From JAAEPI01 sp964352625 (lineage in GTDB: Bacteria > Bacteroidota > Bacteroidia > Cytophagales > Cyclobacteriaceae): a DNA stretch of 64,000 nt. Location of the stretch: positions 62,001 to 126,000 of the forward strand of contig CAYGSD010000010.1 in NCBI GenBank assembly GCA_964352625.1, in the 5' to 3' direction. Positions 24,445 through 33,406 of the stretch are shown one piece after another; positions within the stretch are counted from its first letter, which is position 1; the number at the start of each line of letters is the position of its first letter. Below the pieces are notes generated by a model. It was not told the origin of the DNA. It ran no database searches and worked only from the letters and a program-made list of their open reading frames with translations. The translations under genes and the position numbers were made by a program.

Positions 24445-24801
24445 GTGTGTTGATGATTAGTGGACTAGGGGATTGGGGGAATAGTTAATTTGAAGATTGG
24501 GACTAGGTTCCTTCTTAAGAAAAAAGTAAAATACAACCTACCTCACTAGAAGTGGGTTATATCTTCATTGAGGCCAATATACTGTATTTGATAAAGTAGA
24601 TATCGAACATATGTTCGATATTCTGTTGTTAATAATCCGTCTTCACCCTTTTATCAACCGGCAGCTGAAGTTGGTAGCCAATATCCTCGTCCCTTGTTCC
24701 GTCGGTCACGTCAAGCCCAAAGACAATCTGCTTGGGATCATCATAGACGAACGTCCCAAAAACCCGATCCCATAGCGAGAAAATATTCCCAAAATTGGTG
24801 T
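24445..24801. repeat. Direct repeat copy B (intergenic plus desaturase 3' end)
   Basis: This block matches copy A (21126-21372 joined to 22183-22356) in the same orientation, with roughly four of five bases equal by eye. It runs through the intergenic segment, the 22-bp palindrome and the last 170 bases of the intact desaturase gene. Unlike copy A it has no insertion. The two copies flank the T9SS protein gene. Confidence 0.85.
24600..24621. repeat. 22-bp perfect palindrome, copy B
   Basis: Identical to the palindrome at 21344-21365, seven bases from the stop codon of the desaturase gene. It lacks the GC stem and T run of a terminator. Confidence 0.8.
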
Positions 24802-25447
24802 CCGTCCATGGCCGCTCGAAGTGATGATGAAACTTGTGGACATTGGGGGTAATGAAAAGGAAAGAAAGCGTCTTGTCCAGCCATGTGGGTAGCTGGATGT
24901 TGGCATGCGTCACATAGGTAAAGAAAATGGTGCAAATCCTGTAGAAGACGTAGAACACCACTGGTATACCGAAGAGCACCACCGTGCCAATAGCAAAGGC
25001 TTCCCTAATGAGATAGTCTCCCGGATGATGACGGGTGCCGGTGGTTGCATCCACCTTGGTATCGCTATGGTGCACCATATGAAACTTCCACATCCACTTC
25101 ACTCGGTGCAGCATGTAGTGGGCGGCATACTGGGCAATCAAATCCAACGCTGCTACAGCTATGAGCAGCTCAGCCCAAAGCGGTAGCTCAATCCAATTGA
25201 GCACCCCAAACTGCGCCTCGTAGATCCAGACAAACACACTGACAGTCGAAAGTTTCACCAACACATTGATGACCATAGACATGCCCAAAAAAGCAAGGTT
25301 TACCGAATCATGTTTCAGTTTTTTGTAGCCATGACTGAAGAGGGGGATGATGGCCTCCAGTATCCAAACAAAAGCCAAACAGCAAACCACCCATAGAAAA
25401 AGCTGGATCGTGGACATACTCTCAACAAAATGTATCAGTGTTTCCAT
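24629..25447 (-). CDS. Sterol desaturase / fatty acid hydroxylase family membrane protein
   Basis: 272 residues with four hydrophobic helices. The di-iron histidine boxes of the family are complete: HYMLH, HMVHH, and HKFHHHFERP, with GTRHHPG between. Members insert oxygen or double bonds into membrane lipids; the bacterial substrate is usually unknown and need not be a sterol. A 3' fragment of a second copy lies 2.3 kb away (22183-22357). Its stop codon TAA overlaps the GTT used as insertion site in the other copy. Confidence 0.88.
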   Translation of the reverse strand: METLIHFVESMSTIQLFLWVVCCLAFVWILEAIIPLFSHGYKKLKHDSVNLAFLGMSMVINVLVKLSTVSVFVWIYEAQFGVLNWIELPLWAELLIAVAALDLIAQYAAHYMLHRVKWMWKFHMVHHSDTKVDATTGTRHHPGDYLIREAFAIGTVVLFGIPVVFYVFYRICTIFFTYVTHANIQLPTWLDKTLSFLFITPNVHKFHHHFERPWTDTNFGNIFSLWDRVFGTFVYDDPKQIVFGLDVTDGTRDEDIGYQLQLPVDKRVKTDY

Positions 25448-25498
25448 TTCACCAATTTACAACGAAATGAAATGACGCAACTAGAAAATAGCCGCCCG

Positions 25499-26950
25499 CT
25501 AGAATTCGCAATTACCAGGCGTTCGAGGAAAAGGAATGACATCTCGGATATTTCCCATGCCAGTCACAAAGAGCATCAGCCTTTCAAACCCAAGTCCGAA
25601 TCCACTGTGAGGGACCGTTCCAAATCGTCGCGTATCCAGGAACCAATCCATTTCCTCAGCAGGAATGTCCATTTCATTCATTCTAGTCTCCAATTTGTCC
25701 AGTCGTTCCTCTCGCTGCGATCCGCCTATGATTTCACCTATGCCCGGGAAGAGCACGTCCATCGCCCCAACCGTCTTGTTGTCGTCATTCTGACGCATGT
25801 AGAATGCTTTGATGTCCTTCGGGTAGTTGTAGAGAATGACAGGTTTTTTGAAATGCTTTTCCACCAAAAAGCGCTCATGCTCAGATTGCAAGTCCGCTCC
25901 CCAGCCCTCAATCAAATATTGGAATTTCTTCTTTTGGTTTGGCTTAGATCTTTTCAGAATTTCAATCGCGTCCGTGTAGGTCAATCGCTCGAAATCATTT
26001 TCCAAGATGAACTTCAGCCGCTCAATCAGCCCCATTTCTGCGCGCTCATTCTGAGGCTTTTGCTGATCCTCATCGGCAGCACGTTTATCCAAAAATGCCA
26101 GATCATCTTCACAGTTATCCAACGCCCACTTCACCAAAAATTTCAGCATTTCCTCGGCAAGCTCCATGTTGTCTTCTAGGTCGTAGAAAGCCATTTCGGG
26201 CTCGATCATCCAGAATTCAGCCAAGTGTCGAGTGGTGTTAGAATTTTCGGCTCGGAAGGTTGGCCCGAACGTGTAAATCTCAGAAAGTGCCAAGGCAGCT
26301 AGCTCCCCTTCAAGCTGGCCCGATACCGTAAGGTTGGCCTCCTTCTCAAAGAAGTCCTTTTTGAAGTCTACTTGGCCCTCATCGGTTTTTGGGACATTGT
26401 CTAGGTCGAACGTAGTTACCCGAAAGGTTTCTCCCGCTCCCTCCGCATCAGAAGCCGTGATAATCGGGGTATGGATGTTCAGAAATCCTTTGTCATGAAA
26501 GAATTTATGAACAGCAAAAATCATCTGATGACGAATTCTGAAAATCGCTCCGAAGGTGTTCGTCCTTGGTCGCAGATGTCCAATCTCCCGTAAGAATTCC
26601 AGACTGTGACGCTTCGGCTGCAATGGGAATTTCTCAGGATCAGCCTCTCCCAAAACTACAATTTCGGACGCTTGAATTTCTTTTGATTGACCAGCCCCCT
26701 GAGATTCAACAAGTTCCCCATGGACTGCAATGCTCGCCCCTGTAGTGATCTTGGCAACTAAAGCTGTGTCCATGGCTTGAGCATCTGCGACGACCTGAAT
26801 ATTCTGCATGGTGGAGCCGTCATTCAAGGCGATGAAAATGACATTCTTGCTCTCGCGTTTCGTTCGTACCCAGCCCATTACTTTCAGGCTTTCCCCAATT
26901 ACACCACTTTCTAAAACTGCCTTGATTTTCGTTCGATCCTTGAAGCTCAC
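25499..26950 (-). CDS. asnS: Asparaginyl-tRNA synthetase
   Basis: 483 residues starting at GTG 26950. The N-terminal OB-fold tRNA-binding domain (VMGWVRTKRESKNVIFIALNDGS) is followed by the class II catalytic core: motif 2 FRAENSNTTRHLAEFWMIEPE and motif 3 FGLGFERLMLFVTG. The end (IRDVIPFPRTPGNCEF) is typical of AsnRS, as opposed to AspRS. It charges tRNA-Asn in the cytoplasm. It stands alone on the minus strand, divergent from rpoN. Confidence 0.95.
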   Translation of the reverse strand: MSFKDRTKIKAVLESGVIGESLKVMGWVRTKRESKNVIFIALNDGSTMQNIQVVADAQAMDTALVAKITTGASIAVHGELVESQGAGQSKEIQASEIVVLGEADPEKFPLQPKRHSLEFLREIGHLRPRTNTFGAIFRIRHQMIFAVHKFFHDKGFLNIHTPIITASDAEGAGETFRVTTFDLDNVPKTDEGQVDFKKDFFEKEANLTVSGQLEGELAALALSEIYTFGPTFRAENSNTTRHLAEFWMIEPEMAFYDLEDNMELAEEMLKFLVKWALDNCEDDLAFLDKRAADEDQQKPQNERAEMGLIERLKFILENDFERLTYTDAIEILKRSKPNQKKKFQYLIEGWGADLQSEHERFLVEKHFKKPVILYNYPKDIKAFYMRQNDDNKTVGAMDVLFPGIGEIIGGSQREERLDKLETRMNEMDIPAEEMDWFLDTRRFGTVPHSGFGLGFERLMLFVTGMGNIRDVIPFPRTPGNCEF

Positions 26951-27028
26951 TGTGCTTTGTCTTTAGTCTAAATAGGGCGCAAAAAAACGATAATTTGAGG
27001 TGTAAATCAAAGATTCAGTTTATTATCC

Positions 27029-27036
27029 TATTTTTG
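27029..27036 (+). promoter_or_regulatory. Possible -7 box for rpoN
   Basis: TATTTTTG fits TAnnTTTG and ends 17 bp before the rpoN start. No TTG lies at a standard distance upstream, so confidence is low. Confidence 0.35.
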
Positions 27037-27053
27037 ATTGCGACCAAAAATTT

Positions 27054-28484
27054 ATGCAAAAACTCTCCTTAACTCAATCGCTTCAGCAAAAGCTGTCTCC
27101 TCAGCAGATACAGTTCATCAAGTTGTTGCAAATCCCCACCGCGGAATTGGATCAGCGCGTTGAGGAGGAGCTGGAGGTTAACCCTGCACTTGAGGAAGGA
27201 AAGGAGGAATCCAAGGAAGATGAACAGGAGGAGGTAGATGATTTTGAGGATAAACTCCTAGAGAACATTGAGGATTATTATCAGGACGACTATGCCGGAT
27301 ATAAAATGCAAGGGGATGGTCGCTCACCCGATGAAGAGGACAAAGACCGACCAATCTCCGTTGGCAGCTCCCTTCACGAACTGCTGCAATCCCAGCTGGG
27401 CTTCTTGAAATTGGATGAGCGTCAACAAAAAATTGGCTTGCAGCTCGTAGGAAGCGTAGAATCGGATGGGTATATCCGTCGTGATTTGGGAGCCATTGCC
27501 AATGATCTGGCCTTTTCGCAAGGTGTGGAGACGGACGAAGAAGAACTTGAAGAAATTCTCTTTAAAATTCAGGACTTTGAGCCTGCTGGCATTGCAGCCA
27601 GGGATTTACAAGAGTGCCTACACTTGCAATTAGAAAGAAAAGAGGCAGATGATTCCGTTTTACTGGCAAGAAGGATTATTGATGAGTGTTTTGATGAGTT
27701 TTCCAAGAAACACTATGATAAGATCACCAAGCGGCTTGGCATTGAGAATGAAGAATTATTCAAGGAGGCCGTTGACACCATCATAAAACTGAACCCTAAA
27801 CCGGGAGGAGCTGGAGATGACTTGGTCAAAACTCAGTACATGATTCCTGATTTTCTATTGAAGAACAACGACGGGAAATTGGAGCTTTCACTCAATAGTC
27901 GGAATGCGCCAGAGCTAAAAGTGAGTCGGTCATACTCGGACATGTTGAAGGCCTATGGCAAGAGTGACAAGACGGACAAAAAGCTCAAAGAAACGGTCAC
28001 TTTCATTAAGCAGAAACTTGACTCAGCAAAATGGTTCATCGATGCAATAAAGCAGCGTCAAAACACCTTGCTGAACACAATGCAAACTATCATTGATTAT
28101 CAACACGAGTATTTTCTTGAAGGAGATGAGAACAAGTTGAGACCAATGATCTTGAAGGACATTGCTGAGAAAATCGAGATGGATATCTCTACTGTTTCTC
28201 GTGTGGCCAACAGTAAGTCCGTTCAAACAGAATTCGGGGTATTTCCTTTGAAGTATTTTTTCTCTGAGGGCATTGCGACTGATTCTGGTGAAGACGTGAG
28301 CAGCCGAGAGGTCAAGAACAAACTGCGAGAAGCTATTGAAGGGGAGGATAAAAGCAAGCCCCTGTCTGACGATAAGCTCGAGAAAATTCTAAGAGGAATG
28401 GGTTATAACATCGCCCGAAGAACTGTGGCTAAATATCGTGAACAGCTAAATATTCCAGTAGCTAGGCTGAGAAAAGAGCTTTGA
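27054..28484 (+). CDS. rpoN: RNA polymerase sigma-54 factor
   Basis: The 476-residue protein has all three RpoN parts: a Gln/Leu-rich activator region (QKLSLTQSLQQKLSPQQIQFIKLLQIP), an acidic linker (about 50-105), the core-binding domain, and the C-terminal DNA-binding domain ending in the RpoN box ARRTVAKYREQLNIP. It directs -24/-12 promoters and needs an AAA+ activator; no such activator is encoded in this window. The next gene follows within 10 bp. Confidence 0.95.
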   Translation: MQKLSLTQSLQQKLSPQQIQFIKLLQIPTAELDQRVEEELEVNPALEEGKEESKEDEQEEVDDFEDKLLENIEDYYQDDYAGYKMQGDGRSPDEEDKDRPISVGSSLHELLQSQLGFLKLDERQQKIGLQLVGSVESDGYIRRDLGAIANDLAFSQGVETDEEELEEILFKIQDFEPAGIAARDLQECLHLQLERKEADDSVLLARRIIDECFDEFSKKHYDKITKRLGIENEELFKEAVDTIIKLNPKPGGAGDDLVKTQYMIPDFLLKNNDGKLELSLNSRNAPELKVSRSYSDMLKAYGKSDKTDKKLKETVTFIKQKLDSAKWFIDAIKQRQNTLLNTMQTIIDYQHEYFLEGDENKLRPMILKDIAEKIEMDISTVSRVANSKSVQTEFGVFPLKYFFSEGIATDSGEDVSSREVKNKLREAIEGEDKSKPLSDDKLEKILRGMGYNIARRTVAKYREQLNIPVARLRKEL

Positions 28485-28492
28485 AAATTTTC

Positions 28493-29101
28493 ATGAAACT
28501 TATTTCGGGACTCTTTCACCCGCTTCTGATGGCGGGTTACATGAGTGCCATCCTTGCTATGTATTTTCCGGAAGCCTATGCTCCCTATCCTCAAACAATG
28601 GCTTGGAGGCTGGTGCTCGCCTTTGTGATGATGACTGCTCTTTTTCCTTCCATCGCAGTGTTCGGCCTTTATAAGTTTACCTCGTTTGTGACGGACTTAG
28701 AGCTCACGGATCGAAAAGAGCGATTGTTTCCATTCATAGTTTTGATCCTTTTCTACGTCGTTGCGGCTCAAACTCTAGTTTTTGAGCTGGATCTGGGGCT
28801 AACCATTAGGGTACTTTTGTTTTCTGCCACAGCGATGATTGGTGCGCTGCTCTTGATAAATCTCAAATTCAAGATTAGCATTCATGCTGCTGCCATTTGG
28901 GCCTTAGCAGGAAATACGGCCGCTTTGTGCAACAAGTTTCTAATTAGTGATCTCCTAGCCCCTACTTATGCCATTGTCATAATTGCTGGCTTGGTAGGCA
29001 CATCGAGACTTTATCTAGGATACCATCAACCCAAAGAAGTTTGGACGGGCAGTGTTTTTGGGTTCCTCTTCAGCTATGCGGCCGTGCTGCTGTTTCTTTA
29101 G
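28493..29101 (+). CDS. PAP2-like membrane protein with altered catalytic motifs
   Basis: 202 residues from ATG 28493, with six hydrophobic helices. It resembles PAP2-type phosphatases at the second and third motifs only in outline: KISIHAA (Ser-x-His) and SRLYLGYHQPKEV, where the usual Asp after the third-motif His is Glu. The first motif (normally KxxxxxxRP) is reduced to DRKERLFPF. Activity is therefore uncertain. It follows rpoN closely and ends on a TTAG shared with the stop of the opposing gene. Confidence 0.65.
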   Translation: MKLISGLFHPLLMAGYMSAILAMYFPEAYAPYPQTMAWRLVLAFVMMTALFPSIAVFGLYKFTSFVTDLELTDRKERLFPFIVLILFYVVAAQTLVFELDLGLTIRVLLFSATAMIGALLLINLKFKISIHAAAIWALAGNTAALCNKFLISDLLAPTYAIVIIAGLVGTSRLYLGYHQPKEVWTGSVFGFLFSYAAVLLFL

Positions 29102-29802
29102 AATCCCGTAAAGTTGATTCCGAAAGTTGACACGGTGGGGTTATACTTCTTTCCTGTTGGTTGCAAATCACGATCAACCAAGTCCTGCTTACCCTTATAG
29201 ACTGGAGACATGTAGTGTTTGTAGAAAAAGTGAACCCCTTTCCATCCAATTCTGAACTGAAGCCCATATCTCACATCTCTCAATCCAAAGTTGGATCGTA
29301 ATTTTTCTTTCCCTCTTGTGACTGCATCTTCATATTTGATCTTAGTATGCGCACCCATTTTAAGACCTCCAATGACACCTGCGCCCACAAAAAATCCTTC
29401 CCCTTCAATCGTACTCTTAGGATAGTACCTTAATTCTAGTGGAATGTCGAGGTAGGTAACGGCCAACTTATTTTTATCAAAATTAGATGGAAGCGTGTCA
29501 AGCCTAATTATCCCATCCACGTTCCTATAGTGATAGTCCTTTTTGAAAGCATACTTCTCGAATCCGAGCCCAACAGCAGGGTTGAAACTGAATTTATCGC
29601 TGATTCTGAAATGTCTCGTATAATAAACGCCTAAAGATTTTGAAGCGAAATTTGAGAGAGTATCTCGATCGTTGCTCCAGTAGTTCAGCCCAATGTCAAG
29701 CAAAAGATCACCTGGGAGGTCTGGTTGGGCAAATTTCTTGTCCTGAGCAGACGATAAAAGAACAAAACTGAAAAGGAAAAAAAGGAGGCAGAATCTGGCC
29801 AT
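29098..29802 (-). CDS. Outer-membrane beta-barrel protein (PorT-like size)
   Basis: 234 residues with a signal peptide (MARFCLLFFLFSFVLLSSAQ). The rest alternates in beta-strand fashion with strands ending in aromatic residues (VGLGFEKYAF, YLDIPLELRYYP, FFVGAGVIGGLKMG) and finishes TFGINFTGF with terminal Phe. The YLDIPLELRYYP segment is usual in Bacteroidota outer membrane beta-barrel domain 2 proteins, including PorT of the type IX system. No precise function can be assigned. It is convergent with the PAP2-like gene. Confidence 0.75.
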   Translation of the reverse strand: MARFCLLFFLFSFVLLSSAQDKKFAQPDLPGDLLLDIGLNYWSNDRDTLSNFASKSLGVYYTRHFRISDKFSFNPAVGLGFEKYAFKKDYHYRNVDGIIRLDTLPSNFDKNKLAVTYLDIPLELRYYPKSTIEGEGFFVGAGVIGGLKMGAHTKIKYEDAVTRGKEKLRSNFGLRDVRYGLQFRIGWKGVHFFYKHYMSPVYKGKQDLVDRDLQPTGKKYNPTVSTFGINFTGF

Positions 29803-29914
29803 TGCTAAAATTTGGAGGCAAATATAGAATTACGGGTGTGTAACGAAAATTTTCTGCTCGTTTTAATTAATTTTGTGCTCCTTTTTAACACCTCTTAACG
29901 AGGCAAGGAAAAAT

Positions 29915-29988
29915 GGACTCGTAGCACAACTGGATAATGCACCTGGTTACGGCCCAGGAGATTAGGGGTTCGAATCCCTTCGAGTTCA
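29915..29988 (+). tRNA. tRNA-Arg (anticodon ACG)
   Basis: A full cloverleaf is seen: acceptor GGACTCG/CGAGTTC, anticodon stem CCTGG/CCAGG with loop TTACGGC, and T arm GGGGTTCGAATCCCT. Anticodon ACG (read as ICG after deamination) decodes CGU, CGC and CGA. The 3' CCA is not encoded. Confidence 0.95.
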
Positions 29989-29989
29989 C

Positions 29990-30020
29990 AACCCCGTCAT
30001 TTTTGGCGGGGTTTTATTTT
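29990..30020 (+). terminator. Terminator of tRNA-Arg(ACG)
   Basis: AACCCCGTC / GGCGGGGTT forms a 9-bp stem with one T-G pair, followed by TTTATTTTT. It begins two bases after the tRNA and overlaps the stop codon of the phosphatase gene read from the other strand. Confidence 0.85.
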
Positions 30021-30799
30021 TCCAGGGCGCCTAGCCGAGCGTTGATTTTTTCTTCATCTGTCAGCCCATAATTATTTCCATAGATGGCTTTTTCCCATTC
30101 TCCATATGTTGGGTTAGGGAGAATAATGAAATTGTTAAGCCAGTCTTCCTTGGTCGAGTGAACAAGTCCCTTTCCCAAATCGGCACCTCTATCGCCAAAT
30201 ACTTCAGAATAATCGCGAAGATTGTCACCTACATAAAGAATGATGTCCGCCAATTCTGAAACCTTAGCTCTTCGTTCTGTTTTATCGCTTGTTTCTTCTT
30301 TCAAAAAAACGTGCGCACTGTCAGCATTAGGAAAGTCCAATTCACGAAGATTCTTAAGGGTTGGCTCTAGCTCATCCACCGTTCGGTTAGAGATGTAAAA
30401 TACCTCCACGCCATTCTTCATTGAGAATTCAATAAAGTCCTTAACTCCAGGGAGTGCTCGATCTCGAGCCTGTGATGTCCATTCATTCCAATTATCCGGT
30501 GAAAACGTATCACCATTTTGAATCAAGATGACTTCAGCCGGACTGTTGTCCAATACGGTTTCATCAATATCCAAAACCACACCATACGTACCTTCCTTGG
30601 AAAGTGTATCTAGCTTGGAAGCTAGTAAAAGCTTAGCATGATTATACGCCTGAAGGTATGCCGCCTCCATTTCAGCAGATTGCTGAAACCATAAGGTGGC
30701 CATCACTTTTTGCTGTGCAAGATTTTGCTTGGGATTCTCCGTTTTGGTTGGCTGGCAAGCCACCAAAAATATGACTATGACTAAGTAATTAAGTTTCAT
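30014..30799 (-). CDS. 5'-nucleotidase, lipoprotein e(P4) family
   Basis: 261 residues from ATG 30799. The N-terminus is a lipoprotein signal (MKLNYLVIVIFLVACQ, lipobox Cys 15); an upstream start would displace it. The HAD-type acid phosphatase motif DIDETVLDNS is present (about residue 78), with ISNRT as motif 2 and GDNLRDY as the late acidic motif. Family members dephosphorylate nucleotides such as NMN at the cell surface to allow uptake. Last residues run into the tRNA terminator. Confidence 0.88.
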   Translation of the reverse strand: MKLNYLVIVIFLVACQPTKTENPKQNLAQQKVMATLWFQQSAEMEAAYLQAYNHAKLLLASKLDTLSKEGTYGVVLDIDETVLDNSPAEVILIQNGDTFSPDNWNEWTSQARDRALPGVKDFIEFSMKNGVEVFYISNRTVDELEPTLKNLRELDFPNADSAHVFLKEETSDKTERRAKVSELADIILYVGDNLRDYSEVFGDRGADLGKGLVHSTKEDWLNNFIILPNPTYGEWEKAIYGNNYGLTDEEKINARLGALEK

Positions 30800-30869
30800 G
30801 TAATGCGATAGTTTCCTGCAATATCTCATGTATCAGGAAAATAACCTCAACCACAATGTGAAGATTTGA

Positions 30870-31205
30870 TTAAGTAAAGGAAGCATCCATTACACGTTTC
30901 GCCTTGGCGATGATCTCTTCGGATTGCTCAACACACAAGCCGAAATACAGGTCGGCGGCAAGCTTCTTGATTAAGAATTTTCTGTTTGTATCCGGGCAAT
31001 TCAAAATTGCCAAATTGTTCGACGATTGATTTACAACATCTGCCAGACCCTTCTCTTTGTTGAGACTAATAATGGTTTTTTCCATTAGCGGACTAGCCTC
31101 GGATTTGTAGATAAATTTTTCCAATTCCCCATCAAAAACATAAGCATATGCTCCGGGGATGTCTCCGGCTAGGCGCTTTACGACTGCTTCTATGGAATTG
31201 CTCAC
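30870..31205 (-). CDS. Small protein of unknown function, possibly roadblock/LC7-like
   Basis: 111 residues starting at GTG 31205. No signal peptide or membrane helix. The alternation of an N-terminal helix (IEAVVKRLAGDIPGAYAYVF), strands and a final helix (EQSEEIIAKAKRVMDA) is reminiscent of roadblock/LC7 proteins, which regulate small GTPases, but no diagnostic motif is visible. It lies next to a two-component cluster and on the same strand, 88 bp downstream of the response regulator. Confidence 0.55.
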   Translation of the reverse strand: MSNSIEAVVKRLAGDIPGAYAYVFDGELEKFIYKSEASPLMEKTIISLNKEKGLADVVNQSSNNLAILNCPDTNRKFLIKKLAADLYFGLCVEQSEEIIAKAKRVMDASFT

Positions 31206-31293
31206 GGGTTGATTAAAACTTGCTAATCAAAAATAGACCAGCCGACTTAGAAGCAGCATACGCAAAAAAGGGTATTTAATCTAAGTATTTAAC

Positions 31294-31938
31294 CTACTCT
31301 ATTAGGTTCTTTTCGACCGCTTTTCGTATCAATTCAGCGGTGTTTCTGGCCTCCATCTTCTTCATGATGTTGGCTCTATGGGCTTCTACGGTTCGCTCGC
31401 TTATGAACAATTGTTCTGCAATTTCATTATTGATCCGGCCATTGGCAATCAATGAAAGAACCTCACGCTCTCTCTTTGTGAGGTTGATTTCTGACAGCTC
31501 TTTCTTTCTTGTCTTCTTCCTCTTATGACTATTGAGCGCTAAGTCAATTATTTCCTTGCTGAAGTATTTGGTTCCATCATTCACTTTGTCAATTGCCTCT
31601 TGAATCTCAGTAGCCACACTGTCCTTAATCACATATCCCATGATGTCCTGATTAAGGCACTCCATGACGTACTCCTCATCCTTGTGCATGCTAAGTATGA
31701 TGATTTTAATCTCTGGATGAGATTCTTTCAAGTACTTGGATGCTTCCAAGCCATTCATTTCGGGCAATGAAATATCCATCACAATGATATGTGGAATTAG
31801 TCCCGTTTCGATTGCCTCAAAGGCCAATCTAGGACGGTCGAACTCTCCAATGATATCATACTTTTCTCCTGACAAAAGTGACTTAATTCCGCCTCTGATC
31901 AATGCGTGATCCTCAACTAAGAATAATTTAATTGGCAT
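31294..31938 (-). CDS. NarL/FixJ-family response regulator
   Basis: 214 residues: a receiver domain (about 1-120) with acidic pocket ED near the start, phospho-acceptor Asp in HIIVMDISLPEMNGLEA, and the Lys in YVIKDS; then a LuxR-type helix-turn-helix (about 148-210: LTKREREVLSLIANGRINNEIAEQLFISERTVEAHR). It should bind DNA when phosphorylated, most likely by the hybrid kinase whose gene overlaps its start by 11 bases. Confidence 0.92.
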   Translation of the reverse strand: MPIKLFLVEDHALIRGGIKSLLSGEKYDIIGEFDRPRLAFEAIETGLIPHIIVMDISLPEMNGLEASKYLKESHPEIKIIILSMHKDEEYVMECLNQDIMGYVIKDSVATEIQEAIDKVNDGTKYFSKEIIDLALNSHKRKKTRKKELSEINLTKREREVLSLIANGRINNEIAEQLFISERTVEAHRANIMKKMEARNTAELIRKAVEKNLIE

Positions 31939-33325
31939 TTGAAAGAGGTATATTGATGAGGATCATTGTTCCGTTTTGCTCACTAGAATCCACCGTGAAA
32001 ATGCCGTCCATGCTGTTTACACGATACTGAATGTTTTGGATTCCGTGATGGGCTCCTGCCGCACCGACAGGATTCTCTGTTGAGTACCCAACTCCATCAT
32101 CTTCGATAGTTAGTTGGACTGACTTATCCATTCCATACAATTGCACCGCACACTCATGAGCCTTAGAGTGCTTAACCACATTGCTAATACACTCCTGGAC
32201 GATCCTGAAAATATGCGTCTTCCTTGTCAAATCAAGTTCAGGCACATCATTACACGAAAATGAAAAATTGATTTCTGGATTTGCATTGAATTGCTCAATC
32301 AATTTTTCGATGTTCTTTTCAATAGAAAAATCACTGAGTCTGCTTGGGTGTAAGTCCTCCGAAATATTCCGAACCTCCTCCAATGTTTGATTTAATAAGG
32401 GTAGCAATTCCTGATTAATAGCCCCATTTTCTATCGATTGGGTCTTGATTTTAATCAGGTTCAGCATTTGGCCTATGCCATCGTGAATTTCTCGGGCCAG
32501 CCTACTTCTCTCATGCTCTTGTCCTTCGATCAGCGAGGTGATCCTTCGCTTTTCCAGCTCATCCTCCAGTTCTCTTGCCTTGATACGATCACCGATTTCC
32601 TTAAATAGGAAAAGTGTGCAAATCTTATTCTCCTTTACCTGAATTTGCTTGAGCACCAAGTCCCCAACAGGGATAGATATCTCCTTTGTTTTTAGAATCA
32701 GTTCGGCAGCAAAAAGCTCTTGCTCGCTTGCCGCCTTTAATCTTGCAAAACTGTAAAGCTCGTCTGTTTCCTTGCTATATAATGGTAGGATCGCATCCGC
32801 CTTTTGCCCAGCCACATCGGTGATGTTCCTCTCAGTCAAGGCTTCTGCCTTCTCATTGAGATAGGTAATATTGTCATCTTTGTCTAGCAGAAAAAATGCC
32901 TGATATATGGAATTAATGGAAGCTTGGAAGAGGTCGTGGTTGTTCTTTACTTCAGCCTCAGCTTTAGATTTAAAAATGGCAACCTGAATGTTCGAAAGCA
33001 ATTCTGCCTCATTGAATGGTTTGACGATGTATCCATAGGGCTGGCTATACTTCACACGCTCCAAGGTGCCACTATCTGTGAGGGCAGTGAGAAAAATGAC
33101 AGGAATGTCCAAAGACTCTTTGATCTGAAGTGCCGCCTCAATCCCATCAGATTTGGTTTCCATCATTATGTCCATGAGGATCAAATCCGGAAGATTCTTC
33201 TCAGCAAGAGCTACAGCATCATTTCCTGAAAACGCCGCAAATACTTCGTATCCTGCAACTTCCAGCGTTTTACAAATGTGCTGATTTACAATAATCGAGT
33301 CCTCTGCTACTAAGACCTTGTCCAT
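31928..33325 (-). CDS. Receiver-PAS-histidine kinase hybrid (HisKA_3 type)
   Basis: 465 residues without membrane segments. An N-terminal receiver (about 1-120; phospho-Asp in LPDLILMDIMM, Lys in GYIVKPFNEAELL) precedes a PAS domain (about 130-245) and a coiled coil. The kinase core begins EHERSRLAREIHDGIGQMLNLI, with the phospho-acceptor His of NarL-type kinases, and ends in a HATPase (VQECISNVVKHS, IEDDGVGYS, GIQNIQYRVNSMDG). Its receiver lets an upstream kinase control it, so it may act mid-relay, passing phosphate to the response regulator encoded next. Confidence 0.9.
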   Translation of the reverse strand: MDKVLVAEDSIIVNQHICKTLEVAGYEVFAAFSGNDAVALAEKNLPDLILMDIMMETKSDGIEAALQIKESLDIPVIFLTALTDSGTLERVKYSQPYGYIVKPFNEAELLSNIQVAIFKSKAEAEVKNNHDLFQASINSIYQAFFLLDKDDNITYLNEKAEALTERNITDVAGQKADAILPLYSKETDELYSFARLKAASEQELFAAELILKTKEISIPVGDLVLKQIQVKENKICTLFLFKEIGDRIKARELEDELEKRRITSLIEGQEHERSRLAREIHDGIGQMLNLIKIKTQSIENGAINQELLPLLNQTLEEVRNISEDLHPSRLSDFSIEKNIEKLIEQFNANPEINFSFSCNDVPELDLTRKTHIFRIVQECISNVVKHSKAHECAVQLYGMDKSVQLTIEDDGVGYSTENPVGAAGAHHGIQNIQYRVNSMDGIFTVDSSEQNGTMILINIPLSNAN

Positions 33326-33406
33326 TCAAACTTTCAGGTTGGGGTAGTTTCAAATATAGTCCATATCTGACTGAAAGTTCTTTATATTTAGCTAAGCAAA
33401 AAACTT

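Noticed and set aside
25430..26179. 249-codon open frame on the plus strand
   Set aside because: It lies fully antisense to asnS, has no family features, and the asnS frame shows clear synthetase motifs.
29915..29988. tRNA-Arg(ACG) as integration site of an element
   Set aside because: No integrase gene and no repeated tRNA 3' end are found nearby; both sides carry ordinary genes.
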